From contig NZ_JOCA01000008.1 of NCBI RefSeq assembly GCF_000718785.1, positions 124,001 through 188,000 on the forward strand: DNA of 64,000 bases, in the 5' to 3' direction. Position numbers and translations under genes: made by a program. This DNA is from Streptomyces sp. NRRL WC-3626. Lineage in GTDB: Bacteria; Actinomycetota; Actinomycetes; Streptomycetales; Streptomycetaceae. Every line of letters starts with the position of its first letter. The first letter of the stretch is position 1. This document shows, piece after piece, positions 1 through 9,640 of this stretch. Below the pieces are notes generated by a model. That model made no database searches. It was not told the origin of the DNA and saw nothing but the letters and a program-made list of their open reading frames with translations.

Positions 1-423
1 CGCGTCCCAGAGCGCGTTGACGGCGGTCTCGACGGTGCCGGCGAGGACGGCCCGTCCGGCGGGCACCCCGTCGGGTACGGGGGTGACGGCGCGCGCCGGG
101 ACGACGTACCGCGTCTGGTGCGGGTACAGGCTGAACACGGTCCGCCCGACGAGTGTTCCGGGTCCTTCCTCCACCACACCGACGTTGAGGTAGCCGTACT
201 TCACGGGGGCCGGGAAGTCGCCCTCCTGGAACGGCGCGCGCATGGCGGTGTGCTGGTTCTCGGGCACTCCGCCGCGGAAGACGAGCGTCTCCGTGCCCCG
301 GCTCACCCCGGAGTAGAGGGACCGCACCAGGACCTCGTCCGCGCCGGGCGCGGGCAGGGCGATCTCACGGATCACCCCTCGGCCGGGTGAGTCGAGCCAG
401 AACGCACGGGCGGTGCGGTTCAT
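1..423 (-). CDS. Zinc-type MDR dehydrogenase, N-terminal part (runs off the window)
   Basis: Reading the minus strand from an ATG at 423 gives an open frame of 141 codons to the window edge, beginning [14 protein letters not shown]. The pattern of an early GroES-like beta-barrel ([17 protein letters not shown]) and a later KYGYLNVG stretch fits the medium-chain dehydrogenase/reductase superfamily, close to the zinc-binding dehydrogenases of polyol or sugar-alcohol type. An AGGAGG sequence lies about 6 bases before the ATG, which supports this start. The Rossmann NAD(P)-binding half lies outside the window, so cofactor and substrate cannot be judged. It is divergent from the CDP-alcohol phosphatidyltransferase. 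Confidence 0.7.
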   Translation of the reverse strand, partial: MNRTARAFWLDSPGRGVIREIALPAPGADEVLVRSLYSGVSRGTETLVFRGGVPENQHTAMRAPFQEGDFPAPVKYGYLNVGVVEEGPGTLVGRTVFSLYPHQTRYVVPARAVTPVPDGVPAGRAVLAGTVETAVNALWDA

Positions 424-531
424 CGGAATCCTCCTGAACGATCGGGAAGCTGCACGCGTACCGAGGGGTGCACAGGCCGCGCACAAGGTAGCGGCGTTGA
501 TCGACTCTGTCACACGGCCGGAGGATGTTCG

Positions 532-1293
532 GTGGCCCTGAACCACAGTTACGACGCGAGGCTCGTACAGCAGGAGACTGCTGTGGGGGCGGGCGTACAG
601 ATCCTGTTGCTCGCCCTCATCGGTACCGCGATCGGCATGGGCCCTGCGGGCTGGCTGACCGGCCTCGCGTTCGCGATCGCCACCTGGGCGGTGCTCTCCC
701 GGGCCCTGCACCGGTCCCGGCTGCGCTCGTTCGGCGCGGCGAACCGGGTCACGCTCGGCCGTGCCACCCTCGTCGGCGGGGTCACCGCGCTGGTCGCCGA
801 CTCGTTCCAGGACTCACCCCCCGTCTCCCTGTTCGTCGGCCTGACCGCCGTGGCCCTGATCCTGGACGGTGTCGACGGCAAGGTCGCGCGCCGTACCGGT
901 ACGTCGACTCCGCTGGGCGCCCGCTTCGACATGGAGGTGGACGCGTTCCTGATCCTCGTGCTGAGCGTGTACGTGTCGATGGCGATGGGTCCGTGGGTGC
1001 TCCTCATCGGCGGTATGCGGTACGTGTTCGTGGCCGCCGCGCGGGTCTGGCCCTGGCTGACCGCTCCGCTCCCGCCGAGCACGGCCCGCAAGACGGTGGC
1101 CGCGCTCCAGGGTGTGCTGCTGCTGGTGGCGGGCGCGGCACTGCTCCCGCACGTCGTCAACGTCGGTGTGGTGGCGCTGGCGCTGGGCCTGCTGCTGTGG
1201 TCGTTCGGCCGGGACGTGCTGTGGCTGTGGCGGACCTCCCGCGTCGAGACGGTCCCGGTCCCGCACGAGGTACGGGAACTGGTCGCCGGCTGA
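532..1293 (+). CDS. CDP-alcohol phosphatidyltransferase family membrane protein
   Basis: The 253-residue product starts at GTG 532 ([11 protein letters not shown]). It contains the full CDP-alcohol phosphotransferase signature D-x2-D-G-x2-A-R-x8-G-x3-D-x3-D, seen as [10 protein letters not shown] followed by GARFDMEVD (around residues 108-133). The four aspartates bind the metal ions used to transfer a phospho-alcohol head group from a CDP-activated donor. Several hydrophobic segments (residues 19-55, 85-105, 135-165, 188-220) predict an integral inner-membrane enzyme. The family makes phospholipid head groups or inositol phosphates; the exact substrate cannot be read from sequence. It is divergent from the MDR dehydrogenase and could share its pathway, but that is inference. 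Confidence 0.85.
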   Translation: MALNHSYDARLVQQETAVGAGVQILLLALIGTAIGMGPAGWLTGLAFAIATWAVLSRALHRSRLRSFGAANRVTLGRATLVGGVTALVADSFQDSPPVSLFVGLTAVALILDGVDGKVARRTGTSTPLGARFDMEVDAFLILVLSVYVSMAMGPWVLLIGGMRYVFVAAARVWPWLTAPLPPSTARKTVAALQGVLLLVAGAALLPHVVNVGVVALALGLLLWSFGRDVLWLWRTSRVETVPVPHEVRELVAG

Positions 1294-1396
1294 GGTCACG
1301 CCGGAACCCCGGCGCCCGCCATGGTCCACGGCCCGCCCGGGGGCCGCGTCAGGAAGCCGTGCGGCAGCCGGGCACCGCGTCCTCACCTCGCCCCCG

Positions 1397-1936
1397 TCAC
1401 TCGAGGCCGGCCGCGTCGAGCAGCCGGACCACGTCCCTGCGCCCGTAGCCGAGCAGCCGGGCCCGGTGGGCCGCCGTGAGCAGCGACTGCGTGACGATCA
1501 CGCCCGCGTGGCCGTCCGGGCCGGACCCGTACCACTCCTCGGGTCTTCCGACGCCCAGGCCGGTCAGCACCAGACCGTGCTCCCGGCGCACCTCCGCGAC
1601 GGTCCCGGCGACCGCGTCCATGAGCGTCCGCCCCGGCCGCTCGCACTTCAGGGCGAAGCACCCCCGGTCCACGGGCACGCACCCCCGCGGCGGACGCGCC
1701 CGCACCCCCGCGTACCGCTCGTCGTCCACCCCGGCGTCCCCGAACGCGTCGTGCACCAGCACGAACCGGTGGAACCCGGGTGGGGCCGGAGGTGGCGGCG
1801 GCGTGTACTCCCAGTCCGCGTCCTCGTACAACTGCCGTGTCACCTCCTCCTCTTCGGCGTGGGTCACGGTGAACCCCGTCGCCTCGTTGCGCCCGGTCGT
1901 CGTGCCGTCGGCGTTGCGGTGGAGGGTGAGACTCAT
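1397..1936 (-). CDS. Hypothetical protein, 179 aa
   Basis: Product begins MSLTLHRNADGTTTGRNEA from an ATG with GGAG about 8 bases upstream. It is soluble, acidic near the N terminus (a run of glutamates, HAEEEEV), has a five-proline run around residues 46-50, and no signal peptide or membrane segment. I do not recognise the family. Third-position G/C bias in this frame supports it as a real gene. It stands alone, convergent with the upstream phosphatidyltransferase. Confidence 0.55.
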   Translation of the reverse strand: MSLTLHRNADGTTTGRNEATGFTVTHAEEEEVTRQLYEDADWEYTPPPPPAPPGFHRFVLVHDAFGDAGVDDERYAGVRARPPRGCVPVDRGCFALKCERPGRTLMDAVAGTVAEVRREHGLVLTGLGVGRPEEWYGSGPDGHAGVIVTQSLLTAAHRARLLGYGRRDVVRLLDAAGLE

Positions 1937-2181
1937 GACGTACTCCGTTCATCACCGGGGCACTGCCCCGAGGGACTGATCCGACGGACCCGTCCCGTCC
2001 GGGCCCGTCACCGAATCGAACGGACCACCCGCCCGGCTCGTGCCCCTTTCGCACAGCATCACCCGATCGTGTGAACACGCCCGCCCGCCCCCGACATGGG
2101 TTCCGCCAACTCGGCAGCAACAGCCCCTTGTTGCACCGCAGCGGTTGTCGGAGTCGGGAGTTATCCTCACAAGGCGCTTGC

Positions 2182-2193
2182 GACACATGTGTC
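2182..2193. promoter_or_regulatory. 12-bp perfect palindrome upstream of the binding-protein gene
   Basis: GACACATGTGTC is a perfect 12-base palindrome centred about 30 bases before the chosen ATG at 2218, in an AT-richer intergenic patch. It could be an operator for the downstream gene. No regulator can be assigned. Confidence 0.3.
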
Positions 2194-2217
2194 TTACGAC
2201 AACGGGGGGTGTCGTCC

Positions 2218-5118
2218 ATGCAGAGCCGTGACCAGAGTTTTCCGCAGAACTGTCCGGGTGGTCATCCGGGCATGTCGACGGAGGCGGGGATCGACGTCCA
2301 GCATCAGCTGGAGTCCCTGATCCAGGACTTCCGGACCAGCGATCCGCCGATGCCGGTGATCGTGCTGCACGCCGAGGACGCGGGGGACGACGACCGTGTC
2401 ACGGAACTCGTCGACGAGCTGAGCGAGGGCCAGCAGCGGCACGGTACGCGGACGGCCGTCGCCCCGACCGAGCCGCAGCCCGGCGACCTCGACCCGACCG
2501 CCCGCGCCGCGCGCCTCCTGTGGGACCTGGGCGACTCCCGCAAGTGGGGCGACCGTTCCGCCGCGTACCGCCCCTACTCCTTTCCCCGCCTGGGTCTGGT
2601 GCGCGCCCTCCAGGAGGCGACCGACGATCCGGACATGCGCGAGCACTGGCCGACGGCGCCCGGCGGCACCCCGGACGGGAACGTCCAGCGGGAGCAGGCC
2701 CAGACGCAGCTCCTGCGCATCCTGGCCCGGCAGCGCTGGCGTCCCCGCAGGCCCTCGCGCCGAAACCGGCAGCTGCTGCTCAACGATGTGCAGCAGTTCC
2801 TCCCCATGGGCGTCCTGGGTGCCTTCACGGCGCTGCTGACCCGCCCCGAGTGGTACATCGCCGTCCTCGCGGGCATCGGCCTGATGGTGCTCCTCGCCGG
2901 GCTGAACCACGTGCCCGGACGTGCTCCCCTCTTCCTGTGGCTGCGCAGGGAGAGCCGCTGGTTCCTGACCACGACCTTTCTGCAGTCCGCCGCCCGCCGG
3001 CAGTCGACGAGCGTGCGGCTGCTGCGGCCGGTCCGTTCCTGGCGGGCGATCGCGGCGCGCGCCTACGACGTGTCCGAGGCGATGCGCGAGGGCGGCGAGT
3101 TCCCGCTCCAGCTGTACGTGCTGGCGCTGTTCGAGGATCTGCGCGACAACCACCGCCGCGCCAGCTGGGATCTGCGCGGCTTCAAGCGGACCCGCCCGCC
3201 GGTGCTGTTCCTGCGCCGGGCGGCCCGGGAGAACGGCGGGATAGAGCTGATCAGGGCGGTCAGTGACGTCCGCAGCCGGCGCAGTGAGCTCGACCCGCTG
3301 CTGATCGTGGCGGGCGTGGCCGCGGACGACGCCGCGCTGCTCGACCGGGGCCCGGCCGCGAACCCCCCGGCCAACCGCCCGGCACCGCCCTCACGCCTCC
3401 CGCAGCGGCTGCGGCACTGGTACGACGAATGGGCGGGGAATCTCCGTGCCGATCAGTCGCCGAGCCGGACGAACGCGCTGCCGTGGGTGCTGCGGATCCC
3501 GCTGCCGCACAGCGAGCTGGACCAGCTGCGCCAGTCGGACTGGCGGTGTGTCAGGGCCCGGCACCGGCCGCCGGTGGCGCGCGTGGTGTGGTCGGTGCAC
3601 AGCGTCCTGCTGGTCCTGGCCCTGGTCGTCACGGCCGGCGTCGTCCACGCGCGGGAACTGGACCGGACGTACTGCTCGGCGGGTCTGCTGACCGCCGACC
3701 GGGACACGGAGAAACGTCCCGCGCCCGGCGGCGGCACGGAGTGCGTGGGCATAGCCACCGGGGACGTCCGCTTCGGCGCACATCTGACGGGCGGTACGGC
3801 GGGTGAGGGCAAGCGGCTGCGGGAGCTGGAGAGCCTGGTCCGCGCCGAGAACGGCAGGGTGGTGCGTGACCACCCCGACGCGTACGTCACGGTGGTGTAC
3901 GCGGGCCCGCTGAGCTCCGCCTCGGCGGACCCGTCCCTGGTCAAGGGCGCCGAGGAGCTGACCGGCGTCTATCTGGCGCAGCGCGTGGTCAACGAGAACT
4001 ACACGGTGAAGCTGCGGGTGCTGCTCGCCAACGGCGGCTCCGACATGGGCCACCAGAAGGTCACGGCCGACGCGATAGCCGCGTACGCCGACCGGGACCC
4101 GACCGTCGTCGGTGTCGTCGGCTTCGGCCGCGATCTGCAGAGCAGCCCCGATGTCACGCGCCGGCTGCTCGAGGCCGGACTGCCCATCGTCTCGGGCACC
4201 AATTCGGCGACGTACCTGCCGAAGGACTTCTCCAACTGGTTCAGTCTCGCGGCCCCCGACGAGCACCAGGCCAGGGCGCTCGGTCTCATCGCCCGCCAGC
4301 TCCGTACCCAGCGGGGCAAGGCCGCCCACGCTCTCGTACTGGCGCGGGACACCAAGGAGTCGCAGGACCGCTACACCAGCGAACAGGCGCTGTACGGCGG
4401 GGAGATGCTGGACCGTGAGGGCTTCGAGCCGCTGCCCGCCCAGCGCTACCGGGTGGCGAACGGCAAGCCGGAACTGCGGCAGCACGCGGAGAGCATCTGC
4501 CGGGGTGAGCACGTCCCGTCGGTGATCTACTTCGCCGGCCGGGTGGAGGACATCGGCCCCCTGATGACGCAGCTGAGCACCGAACCGGGCTGCGCGAACC
4601 GGCAGATCTCGATCCTCACCGGCGACGACCTGAGCAAGGCCCGCTTCTCCGGGACCGGCGGCCGGGACGGCGTGGCCCCGCGGATCACGCTGTACCACGC
4701 GGCGCTCGCCGAGCTGAAGGAGGCCGCGTCCAGGACCGCCTTCTACGAGGACGCCTCCCACTATCTGCCGTGGCTGAAGGACGACAGGGTGACGTACGAC
4801 GCGGCCGGTTTCGCGAGCGGCCAGACGGCCCTCTCCCACGACTCCACGCGTGCCCTGTACTGGGCGGCCAGCCTCGGTGACGTCCCGCAGAGCCGGGCGG
4901 CGACCTGGGTGAACCTCCGGAACGTGAAAATCGACGGTATGGCGACCGGCACGATCGACTTCACCGGCGCGCCCCTGTACGCGGAGCGCCACGGCCACAG
5001 CATCGTCCTCAACCGGGTCCGCAGGACGGCGGAGGGCGTCTCGCGGGCGGAGGTCCTGTGCAGCAGACCGGCGGGCAGCACGAAGCCGCTCAGTGTGAAG
5101 GAGTGCTCGATCGCGTGA
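2218..5118 (+). CDS. Membrane-anchored protein with C-terminal ABC-type periplasmic-binding (type I, branched-chain amino acid-like) domain
   Basis: I start the gene at ATG 2218 (MQSRDQSFPQN), preceded by a G-rich Shine-Dalgarno-like GGGGGG; this gives 966 residues. The frame stays open upstream to 2071 without a good ribosome site, and a third candidate is ATG 2272. The N-terminal ~190 residues look cytosolic. Two hydrophobic stretches follow, around residues 198-228 (WYIAVLAGIGLMVLLAGL) and 458-480 (VLLVLALVVTAGVV). The last ~420 residues resemble a type I periplasmic binding fold, with YVTVVYAGPLSS, PTVVGVVGFG and GLPIVSGTNSATY as in Leu/Ile/Val-binding proteins. No ABC permease or ATPase is nearby, so it may be a ligand sensor rather than a transporter part. 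It overlaps the next gene by four bases (GTGA), so the two are probably cotranslated. Confidence 0.7.
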   Translation: MQSRDQSFPQNCPGGHPGMSTEAGIDVQHQLESLIQDFRTSDPPMPVIVLHAEDAGDDDRVTELVDELSEGQQRHGTRTAVAPTEPQPGDLDPTARAARLLWDLGDSRKWGDRSAAYRPYSFPRLGLVRALQEATDDPDMREHWPTAPGGTPDGNVQREQAQTQLLRILARQRWRPRRPSRRNRQLLLNDVQQFLPMGVLGAFTALLTRPEWYIAVLAGIGLMVLLAGLNHVPGRAPLFLWLRRESRWFLTTTFLQSAARRQSTSVRLLRPVRSWRAIAARAYDVSEAMREGGEFPLQLYVLALFEDLRDNHRRASWDLRGFKRTRPPVLFLRRAARENGGIELIRAVSDVRSRRSELDPLLIVAGVAADDAALLDRGPAANPPANRPAPPSRLPQRLRHWYDEWAGNLRADQSPSRTNALPWVLRIPLPHSELDQLRQSDWRCVRARHRPPVARVVWSVHSVLLVLALVVTAGVVHARELDRTYCSAGLLTADRDTEKRPAPGGGTECVGIATGDVRFGAHLTGGTAGEGKRLRELESLVRAENGRVVRDHPDAYVTVVYAGPLSSASADPSLVKGAEELTGVYLAQRVVNENYTVKLRVLLANGGSDMGHQKVTADAIAAYADRDPTVVGVVGFGRDLQSSPDVTRRLLEAGLPIVSGTNSATYLPKDFSNWFSLAAPDEHQARALGLIARQLRTQRGKAAHALVLARDTKESQDRYTSEQALYGGEMLDREGFEPLPAQRYRVANGKPELRQHAESICRGEHVPSVIYFAGRVEDIGPLMTQLSTEPGCANRQISILTGDDLSKARFSGTGGRDGVAPRITLYHAALAELKEAASRTAFYEDASHYLPWLKDDRVTYDAAGFASGQTALSHDSTRALYWAASLGDVPQSRAATWVNLRNVKIDGMATGTIDFTGAPLYAERHGHSIVLNRVRRTAEGVSRAEVLCSRPAGSTKPLSVKECSIA

Positions 5119-5702
5119 GAATCCCGGACCCCGACCAGATCCGCGCCCTGCACGAGAAACACGCGCCCACCGCCGAGGCGTTCGCCGGCGTCCACACGCA
5201 CTGCGAGACCGTCTGGAGCATCGCCGAGCAGTTGCTCTCCTCGCCCCGCCTCGCCCACGTCGACGCCGGACTGGTCCGCGCGGGCTGTCTGCTGCACGAC
5301 ATCGGTGTCTACCGGCTCTACGGCGACGACGGCCGCCTGGACCACGCGAACTACGTCCGGCACGGTCTGCTCGGTCATGAACTCCTCGCCGCTGAGGGGT
5401 TCCCGGAGCCGTTGTGCCGGTTCTGCTCCCATCACACCGGTGTGGGCCTGACCCGCCACGACGTCGAGACGCAGCGTCTGCCGCTCCCTCCCGCCGACTA
5501 TCTCCCGGTGACGGCGGAGGAGCGGCTGGTGATGTACGCGGACAAGTTCCACACCAAGTCCAGGCCGACACGGTTCCTCACCCCCGCCGGCTACGCGGCC
5601 TTCATCGGCCGCTACGGCGAGGAGAAGGTGACCGCGTTCGAGGCCCTGCGGGCGGAGTTCGGCGACCCGGACCTCGACCGTCTGACGCCCGTCCTGCCGT
5701 GA
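5115..5702 (+). CDS. HD-domain phosphohydrolase
   Basis: The start is GTG 5115, which overlaps the upstream TGA (GTGA), giving 195 residues beginning MRIPDPDQIRALHEKHAP; a longer frame from 5058 lies inside the upstream gene and is less likely. The HD-domain metal ligands are visible: an early His in HTHCETVWSIAEQLL, the HD pair in GCLLHDIGVYRL, and later histidines in CSHHTGVGL. A final conserved Asp is likely in MYADKFHT. HD proteins hydrolyse phosphate esters of nucleotides or related molecules. The coupling with the binding-protein gene suggests a ligand-sensing plus hydrolase pair, which is inference. Confidence 0.8.
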   Translation: MRIPDPDQIRALHEKHAPTAEAFAGVHTHCETVWSIAEQLLSSPRLAHVDAGLVRAGCLLHDIGVYRLYGDDGRLDHANYVRHGLLGHELLAAEGFPEPLCRFCSHHTGVGLTRHDVETQRLPLPPADYLPVTAEERLVMYADKFHTKSRPTRFLTPAGYAAFIGRYGEEKVTAFEALRAEFGDPDLDRLTPVLP

Positions 5703-6028
5703 GCGCGTTGTGCGGACCGCGTGACGGGACGGCGAGCCGCCTGTGAATCTTCCGGCACCCCGGATGACCTTCACCACAGCAGCGGAGCAAAGAATCGCGA
5801 TCACCGGGACCGGCACGACCCGCTGAACCGCCGGGATCACGGCCCTTCGGGTCCATCGGGCACATGGGCGGGCCCATTTGCGCGCCATGACTCCCGTGCC
5901 GCAGCACCCTTCCCCCTGCCCTAGGATCGTTCAAACGTCAACTTAGTCGCTTCTGCAACCCATCCCGGGCGGTTCTCGGCGACCGTGAACACGTCCGTCG
6001 ACGGCCCGCGGAAGGAAAGGTGAACCGC
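5703..6028. other. Gene-free stretch before the YceI gene
   Basis: About 325 bases with no convincing gene. An AT-richer segment near 5932-5955 (GTTCAAACGTCAACTTAG) stands out against the GC background and could hold the YceI promoter or a MarR-type operator, but no full symmetrical site was found. Confidence 0.4.
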
Positions 6029-6943
6029 ATGGCCCTCGGACTGCTCCGGCGTTCGCGTTCCCGCAGTGCCTCCGGCGCCGCACGGGACCTCTCGCTGCCT
6101 CTGCCGGCCGGCGCCGGCGCCTACGGCTGCGAGGTCGTCGACCCCATGGGCCAGCCCCTGGGCGGCGCCGAGGTCACGGTGACCGCCATGGACAGTCACC
6201 GGGTCGCCGCCCAGGGCACCACCGATCCCTACGGCCTGTTCATGGCCGCGCTCCCGCCCGGCTCGTACAGCGTGATGGTCTCGGCGGAGGGGCTCACCCC
6301 GGCCCGCAGCGGTGTCGACATCACCGCCGGCGCCGTCCTTCCCCCGGCGCGCGTCGAGTTGCTGCCCGCCCGGCAGCTGGAACTGCCGGCGCCCGGCACC
6401 TGGCTGTTCGACCCGCCGCACACCGCGATCCGGTTCATCGCCAAGCATGTCGGCATGGCCCATGTCCACGGACGCTTCACCCGCTTCACGGGCGGCATCC
6501 GCGTCACACCGGACGTGACCGACTCCCAGGTCCAGGTGCGCATCGACGCGTCCAGCATCACCACGGGCAACCGGACCCGTGACAACCATCTGCGGTCCGC
6601 CGACTTCCTCGACGTCGAGCACTACCCGTACATCGACTTCACCAGCACCCGGTTCGTCTACCGGGGCGGCTCACGCTGGACGCTGAACGGCACGCTGACC
6701 ATGCACGGCACCAGCCGCTCCGTGGGCCTGGACACGACGTATCTCGGAACGGTGAACGGCGGTTACGAGCAGGAGCTGCGCTGCGCGGCCCTGGCGAAGG
6801 CGGAGCTGCACCGCGAGGACTTCACCCTCAACTGGCGGTCGATGCTGGCCCGCGGCATCGCGGTCGTCGGCCCGACCGTGCAACTGGAGCTGGACGTCCA
6901 GGCGATGTACCGCACGGCGGAGACCCCGACGCCCCCGGAGTAG
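6029..6943 (+). CDS. YceI-family lipid-binding protein with N-terminal carboxypeptidase-regulatory-like domain
   Basis: I start at ATG 6029 (MALGLLRRSRS), about 9 bases after GGAAAGG; a GTG at 6020 is the alternative. The 304-residue product has an N-terminal beta-sandwich typical of carboxypeptidase regulatory-like domains (roughly residues 30-115, with DPMGQPLGGAEVTV and DPYGLFMAALPPGSY). A YceI domain follows (roughly 125-290), starting GTWLFDPPHTAIRFIAKHVG and ending WRSMLARGIAVVGPTVQLEL. YceI proteins form lipocalin-like barrels that bind isoprenoid chains. No signal peptide is evident, so this form is probably cytoplasmic or peripheral. It is monocistronic. Confidence 0.88.
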   Translation: MALGLLRRSRSRSASGAARDLSLPLPAGAGAYGCEVVDPMGQPLGGAEVTVTAMDSHRVAAQGTTDPYGLFMAALPPGSYSVMVSAEGLTPARSGVDITAGAVLPPARVELLPARQLELPAPGTWLFDPPHTAIRFIAKHVGMAHVHGRFTRFTGGIRVTPDVTDSQVQVRIDASSITTGNRTRDNHLRSADFLDVEHYPYIDFTSTRFVYRGGSRWTLNGTLTMHGTSRSVGLDTTYLGTVNGGYEQELRCAALAKAELHREDFTLNWRSMLARGIAVVGPTVQLELDVQAMYRTAETPTPPE

Positions 6944-7057
6944 GCGGACGCGGCCCGGCTCCGGATCCGGAGTCGCCGGACCGGGTGCCGGGGATACGTC
7001 CCCCGGGGTTTCCGGAACGCCGGTGTGGGGGCGGTTTCGCGGGGGAGGATGGCGTTC

Positions 7058-7879
7058 ATGACGGTTGAAGGCCCCTCCATCGACTCCACCCGGCCCAGCA
7101 TCGCCCGCGTCTACGACTATCTGCTCGGCGGCAAGGACAACTACGCCGTGGACAGAGAGATCGGCGACGTGTTCTTCCGGGACCTTCCCGGCTCGGTGGC
7201 CATCGCCTTCGCCAACCGCGCGGCGCTGATACGGGCGATCGTGGAGATCGTGACGACCACGGAGATACGGCAGTTCATCGACCTGGGCAGTGGCCTGCCG
7301 ACCGCCGACAACGTCCACCAGGTCGCGCAGCGGCACGCACCCGAGTCCAGGATCGTGTACGTCGACAACGACCCGCAGGTCCTGGTGCACGGCTGTGCGC
7401 TGCTGGAGCAGAACGAGCGCACGCGGGTCGTCCGGGCCGACGTCCGCGACCCCGAGACCGTCCGCACGCACCCCGACACCCGGGAACTGATCGACTTCGG
7501 CCGCCCGGTCGCCGTGATCTTCAGCGCGATCCTCCACCACGTCAACGACGAGGAGGACCCGGCCGGGATCGTCCGCCACTGGCGCGACCATGTCCCCTCC
7601 GGGAGCCACTTCTTCGTCAGCCACTTCCGTTCCGGCGACAACCCGGAGACGGAGGAGGCGGAACGGGTGCTGCAGAAGACGTTCGGGCGCGGCCGGTGGC
7701 GGTCCGACGCGGAGATCGCCGCCCTCCTCGACGGCCTGGAGATCCTCGACCCCGGGATCGTCCCCGCGCCGCTGTGGCGGCCCGACACGAACCCCAACCC
7801 GTGGAACGCCGACGGCGCGGAGCGTGAACTCAGCGTCTGGCAGCACCTGATCGTCGCCGGGCTGGCCCGGAAGCCGTAG
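7058..7879 (+). CDS. SAV2177-family SAM-dependent methyltransferase (DUF574)
   Basis: Start at ATG 7058 (MTVEGPSIDST), with GGGGGAGG ending about 9 bases upstream; an ATG at 7049 and a GTG at 7025 are alternatives. The 273-residue protein shows the family hallmarks RPSIARVYDYLLGGKDNY near the N terminus, the SAM-binding loop FIDLGSGLPTADNVHQ, the following acidic residue in IVYVDNDPQVL, and FSAILHHVNDEEDP. The family is abundant in Streptomyces, but methyl acceptors are mostly unknown. It appears to be a single-gene unit. Confidence 0.9.
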   Translation: MTVEGPSIDSTRPSIARVYDYLLGGKDNYAVDREIGDVFFRDLPGSVAIAFANRAALIRAIVEIVTTTEIRQFIDLGSGLPTADNVHQVAQRHAPESRIVYVDNDPQVLVHGCALLEQNERTRVVRADVRDPETVRTHPDTRELIDFGRPVAVIFSAILHHVNDEEDPAGIVRHWRDHVPSGSHFFVSHFRSGDNPETEEAERVLQKTFGRGRWRSDAEIAALLDGLEILDPGIVPAPLWRPDTNPNPWNADGAERELSVWQHLIVAGLARKP

Positions 7880-8090
7880 CCGCGGTCCGCGTCCGGGTCA
7901 CGGGTGTCGCACCGGAGTTCACCGGAACGGGCGACGATCAGGCCTAAAAGCTCTCACCTCATGCGATTTCATCATCCCCTTCGCGCTGTGCCGCATACCG
8001 TGGGTTCTCCGGCCGGACACCGCCCCGCGCGGCGGCGGATCAGGAAGGCACGCAGATGGGTCACGTCGCGGAGGACGGAGAAGGTACGGG

Positions 8091-9632
8091 ATGACACAGG
8101 TCGCGGGGAGCGAGCTCGGTGAGCGGGTGCCGGGGCGCCGGTGGACGGTGCGGCTGGACCCCGTCGGACGGGGCAGCGCGGAGGTGCGCGTCTCGTGCAG
8201 CCGGCCGGCCTGCGCCGAGCAGCGGCTGCCGTCCACGGCGGAGGGCCGTACGGCCGCGGTCGCCCACCTGAAGGCCCACCTGCGCGCCATGCCCGCCCCC
8301 CGGGCCGACACGTACTGCGCGTGCCGGGCCGAGGGATGCCATCCCCATCTTCCCGACACCGGCGGGCGGGCCCGTACGGAACCCTGGCGGTGCGGCGGGC
8401 CGGTGGTGCTCGCCGTGGTCGCCGACCGGGCGGGGCGGTGGTGGCAGGCGCTGGAGTGCTGTTCGCGGTGCGCGGCCGCCACTCCGGGAGCGCGGACGGC
8501 GGTCACGTCCCGGCCGCCCGAGGCGGGCGCCCGCCCGGCCCCCGCGGTGGCGGGGACGCCGCAGTTCTCGGACGGGCAGGCCGCCGCCACCAGTTCGGCC
8601 GTTCCGGGGCCCCGTCCCACTCCCGCCGTCCCCCGCCCCGTACCGCCGCGGCGCCGCCGGGTGCCGGAGAAGCGGGTCTCCCAGCGGATCATCCCGCACG
8701 ATCTGCGGCCCGAGTCGCTGCGGGACGAACTCGTCGAACTCGGGGACCTGTTCCGCGCCTACCAGCGTCGCGACGAACCCGATCTGGCGATGCTCGCCGA
8801 CCTCCAGGAGCGCAAGGCTCGGGCCTTCCTCACCTGGTCCGACGTCAGCTGCGACGTCACCCTGCGGCTGGAGGCGACGCGCGCCGAGCAGGCAGCGGCG
8901 GTCATCCGGCGCCAGCACCAGCACCGTACCGGCGAGGCCGTGGCGGGCGAAGGCACGGGGGTGGCCCGCCTGTTGACCGTACCGACGCACTGGGAGTACG
9001 TACGCTCCGTGCTCGCGCACGTGGCGGCGCACGCCCCGTTGCCCGGGGCGGAGGCCCGCCTGCTGGTCCTGATGCTGACCCTGCGCACCGCGCACTCGGG
9101 AACCGGCAACCTGGTCGGGCAGGACCTGAACGGCCTGGGCCTGACCGACCCGTCGTCGCTGGTCACCCGGCTCACCACCACCGGCTGGCTGGACCTGCCC
9201 TGCACGGTGGAGGACCTCCTGACCTCCCGCCCGGAGAACGCGGTCCCGATCACGGTGCCGTCGCTGGTCCCCACCGAGGACGGAAGCGTCTTCCCCTTCG
9301 GCAGAAAGACCCGCCCCAAACTCTCGGGCTGGGCCCAGCGAGTCGTCTCGGACAAGAAGCTCCGCAAGAAGAAGGCCTCCGCCCCCACCCGCCTGCTCGC
9401 CCTGACCCTGGCCACACGAACCGACGCGGCAGGCCGTCTGGGCGCCGACGGCAAGGGCGTCCCGTTCGACGACCTCATCGCCCACGTCCCGGTGCCCGTC
9501 TCCGAACTGCTGCTTCTGATCGACCAGTTGACGTCTCTCGACTGGCTGGCGGACACCGCCGCCACGGATACCCACCTCACCGCGACCCTCACGGACCGCG
9601 TCCTCCCCCTCACCTGCCCCCTCCCGGAGTGA
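8091..9632 (+). CDS. Unknown protein with N-terminal Cys-rich region, 513 aa
   Basis: Starts at ATG 8091 with GGAGAAGG upstream (MTQVAGSELGERVPG). The first ~135 residues carry clustered cysteines (CSRPACAEQ, YCACRAEGCHPH, WRCGG, ECCSRCAA) that look like metal-binding knuckles. A Pro/Ala-rich linker follows. The C-terminal ~330 residues are helical and charged, with a basic patch (SDKKLRKKKAS) and stretches resembling winged-helix units (GQDLNGLGLTDPSSLVTRL; PFDDLIAHVPVPVSELLLLI). I do not recognise the family; a DNA- or RNA-binding role is plausible only from the basic and winged-helix-like features. Its 3' end converges with the kinase gene nine bases away. Confidence 0.6.
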   Translation: MTQVAGSELGERVPGRRWTVRLDPVGRGSAEVRVSCSRPACAEQRLPSTAEGRTAAVAHLKAHLRAMPAPRADTYCACRAEGCHPHLPDTGGRARTEPWRCGGPVVLAVVADRAGRWWQALECCSRCAAATPGARTAVTSRPPEAGARPAPAVAGTPQFSDGQAAATSSAVPGPRPTPAVPRPVPPRRRRVPEKRVSQRIIPHDLRPESLRDELVELGDLFRAYQRRDEPDLAMLADLQERKARAFLTWSDVSCDVTLRLEATRAEQAAAVIRRQHQHRTGEAVAGEGTGVARLLTVPTHWEYVRSVLAHVAAHAPLPGAEARLLVLMLTLRTAHSGTGNLVGQDLNGLGLTDPSSLVTRLTTTGWLDLPCTVEDLLTSRPENAVPITVPSLVPTEDGSVFPFGRKTRPKLSGWAQRVVSDKKLRKKKASAPTRLLALTLATRTDAAGRLGADGKGVPFDDLIAHVPVPVSELLLLIDQLTSLDWLADTAATDTHLTATLTDRVLPLTCPLPE

Positions 9633-9640
9633 GCCGTTCC

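Noticed and set aside
2071..2217. Upstream extension of the binding-protein gene to a start at 2071
   Set aside because: The added ~49 residues are Arg/Ser/Cys-rich with no ribosome site, and they would span the palindrome at 2182.
5864..5877. Inverted repeat ATGGGC-GG-GCCCAT before the YceI gene
   Set aside because: Six-base arms with a two-base loop cannot form a stable hairpin and no second copy exists.
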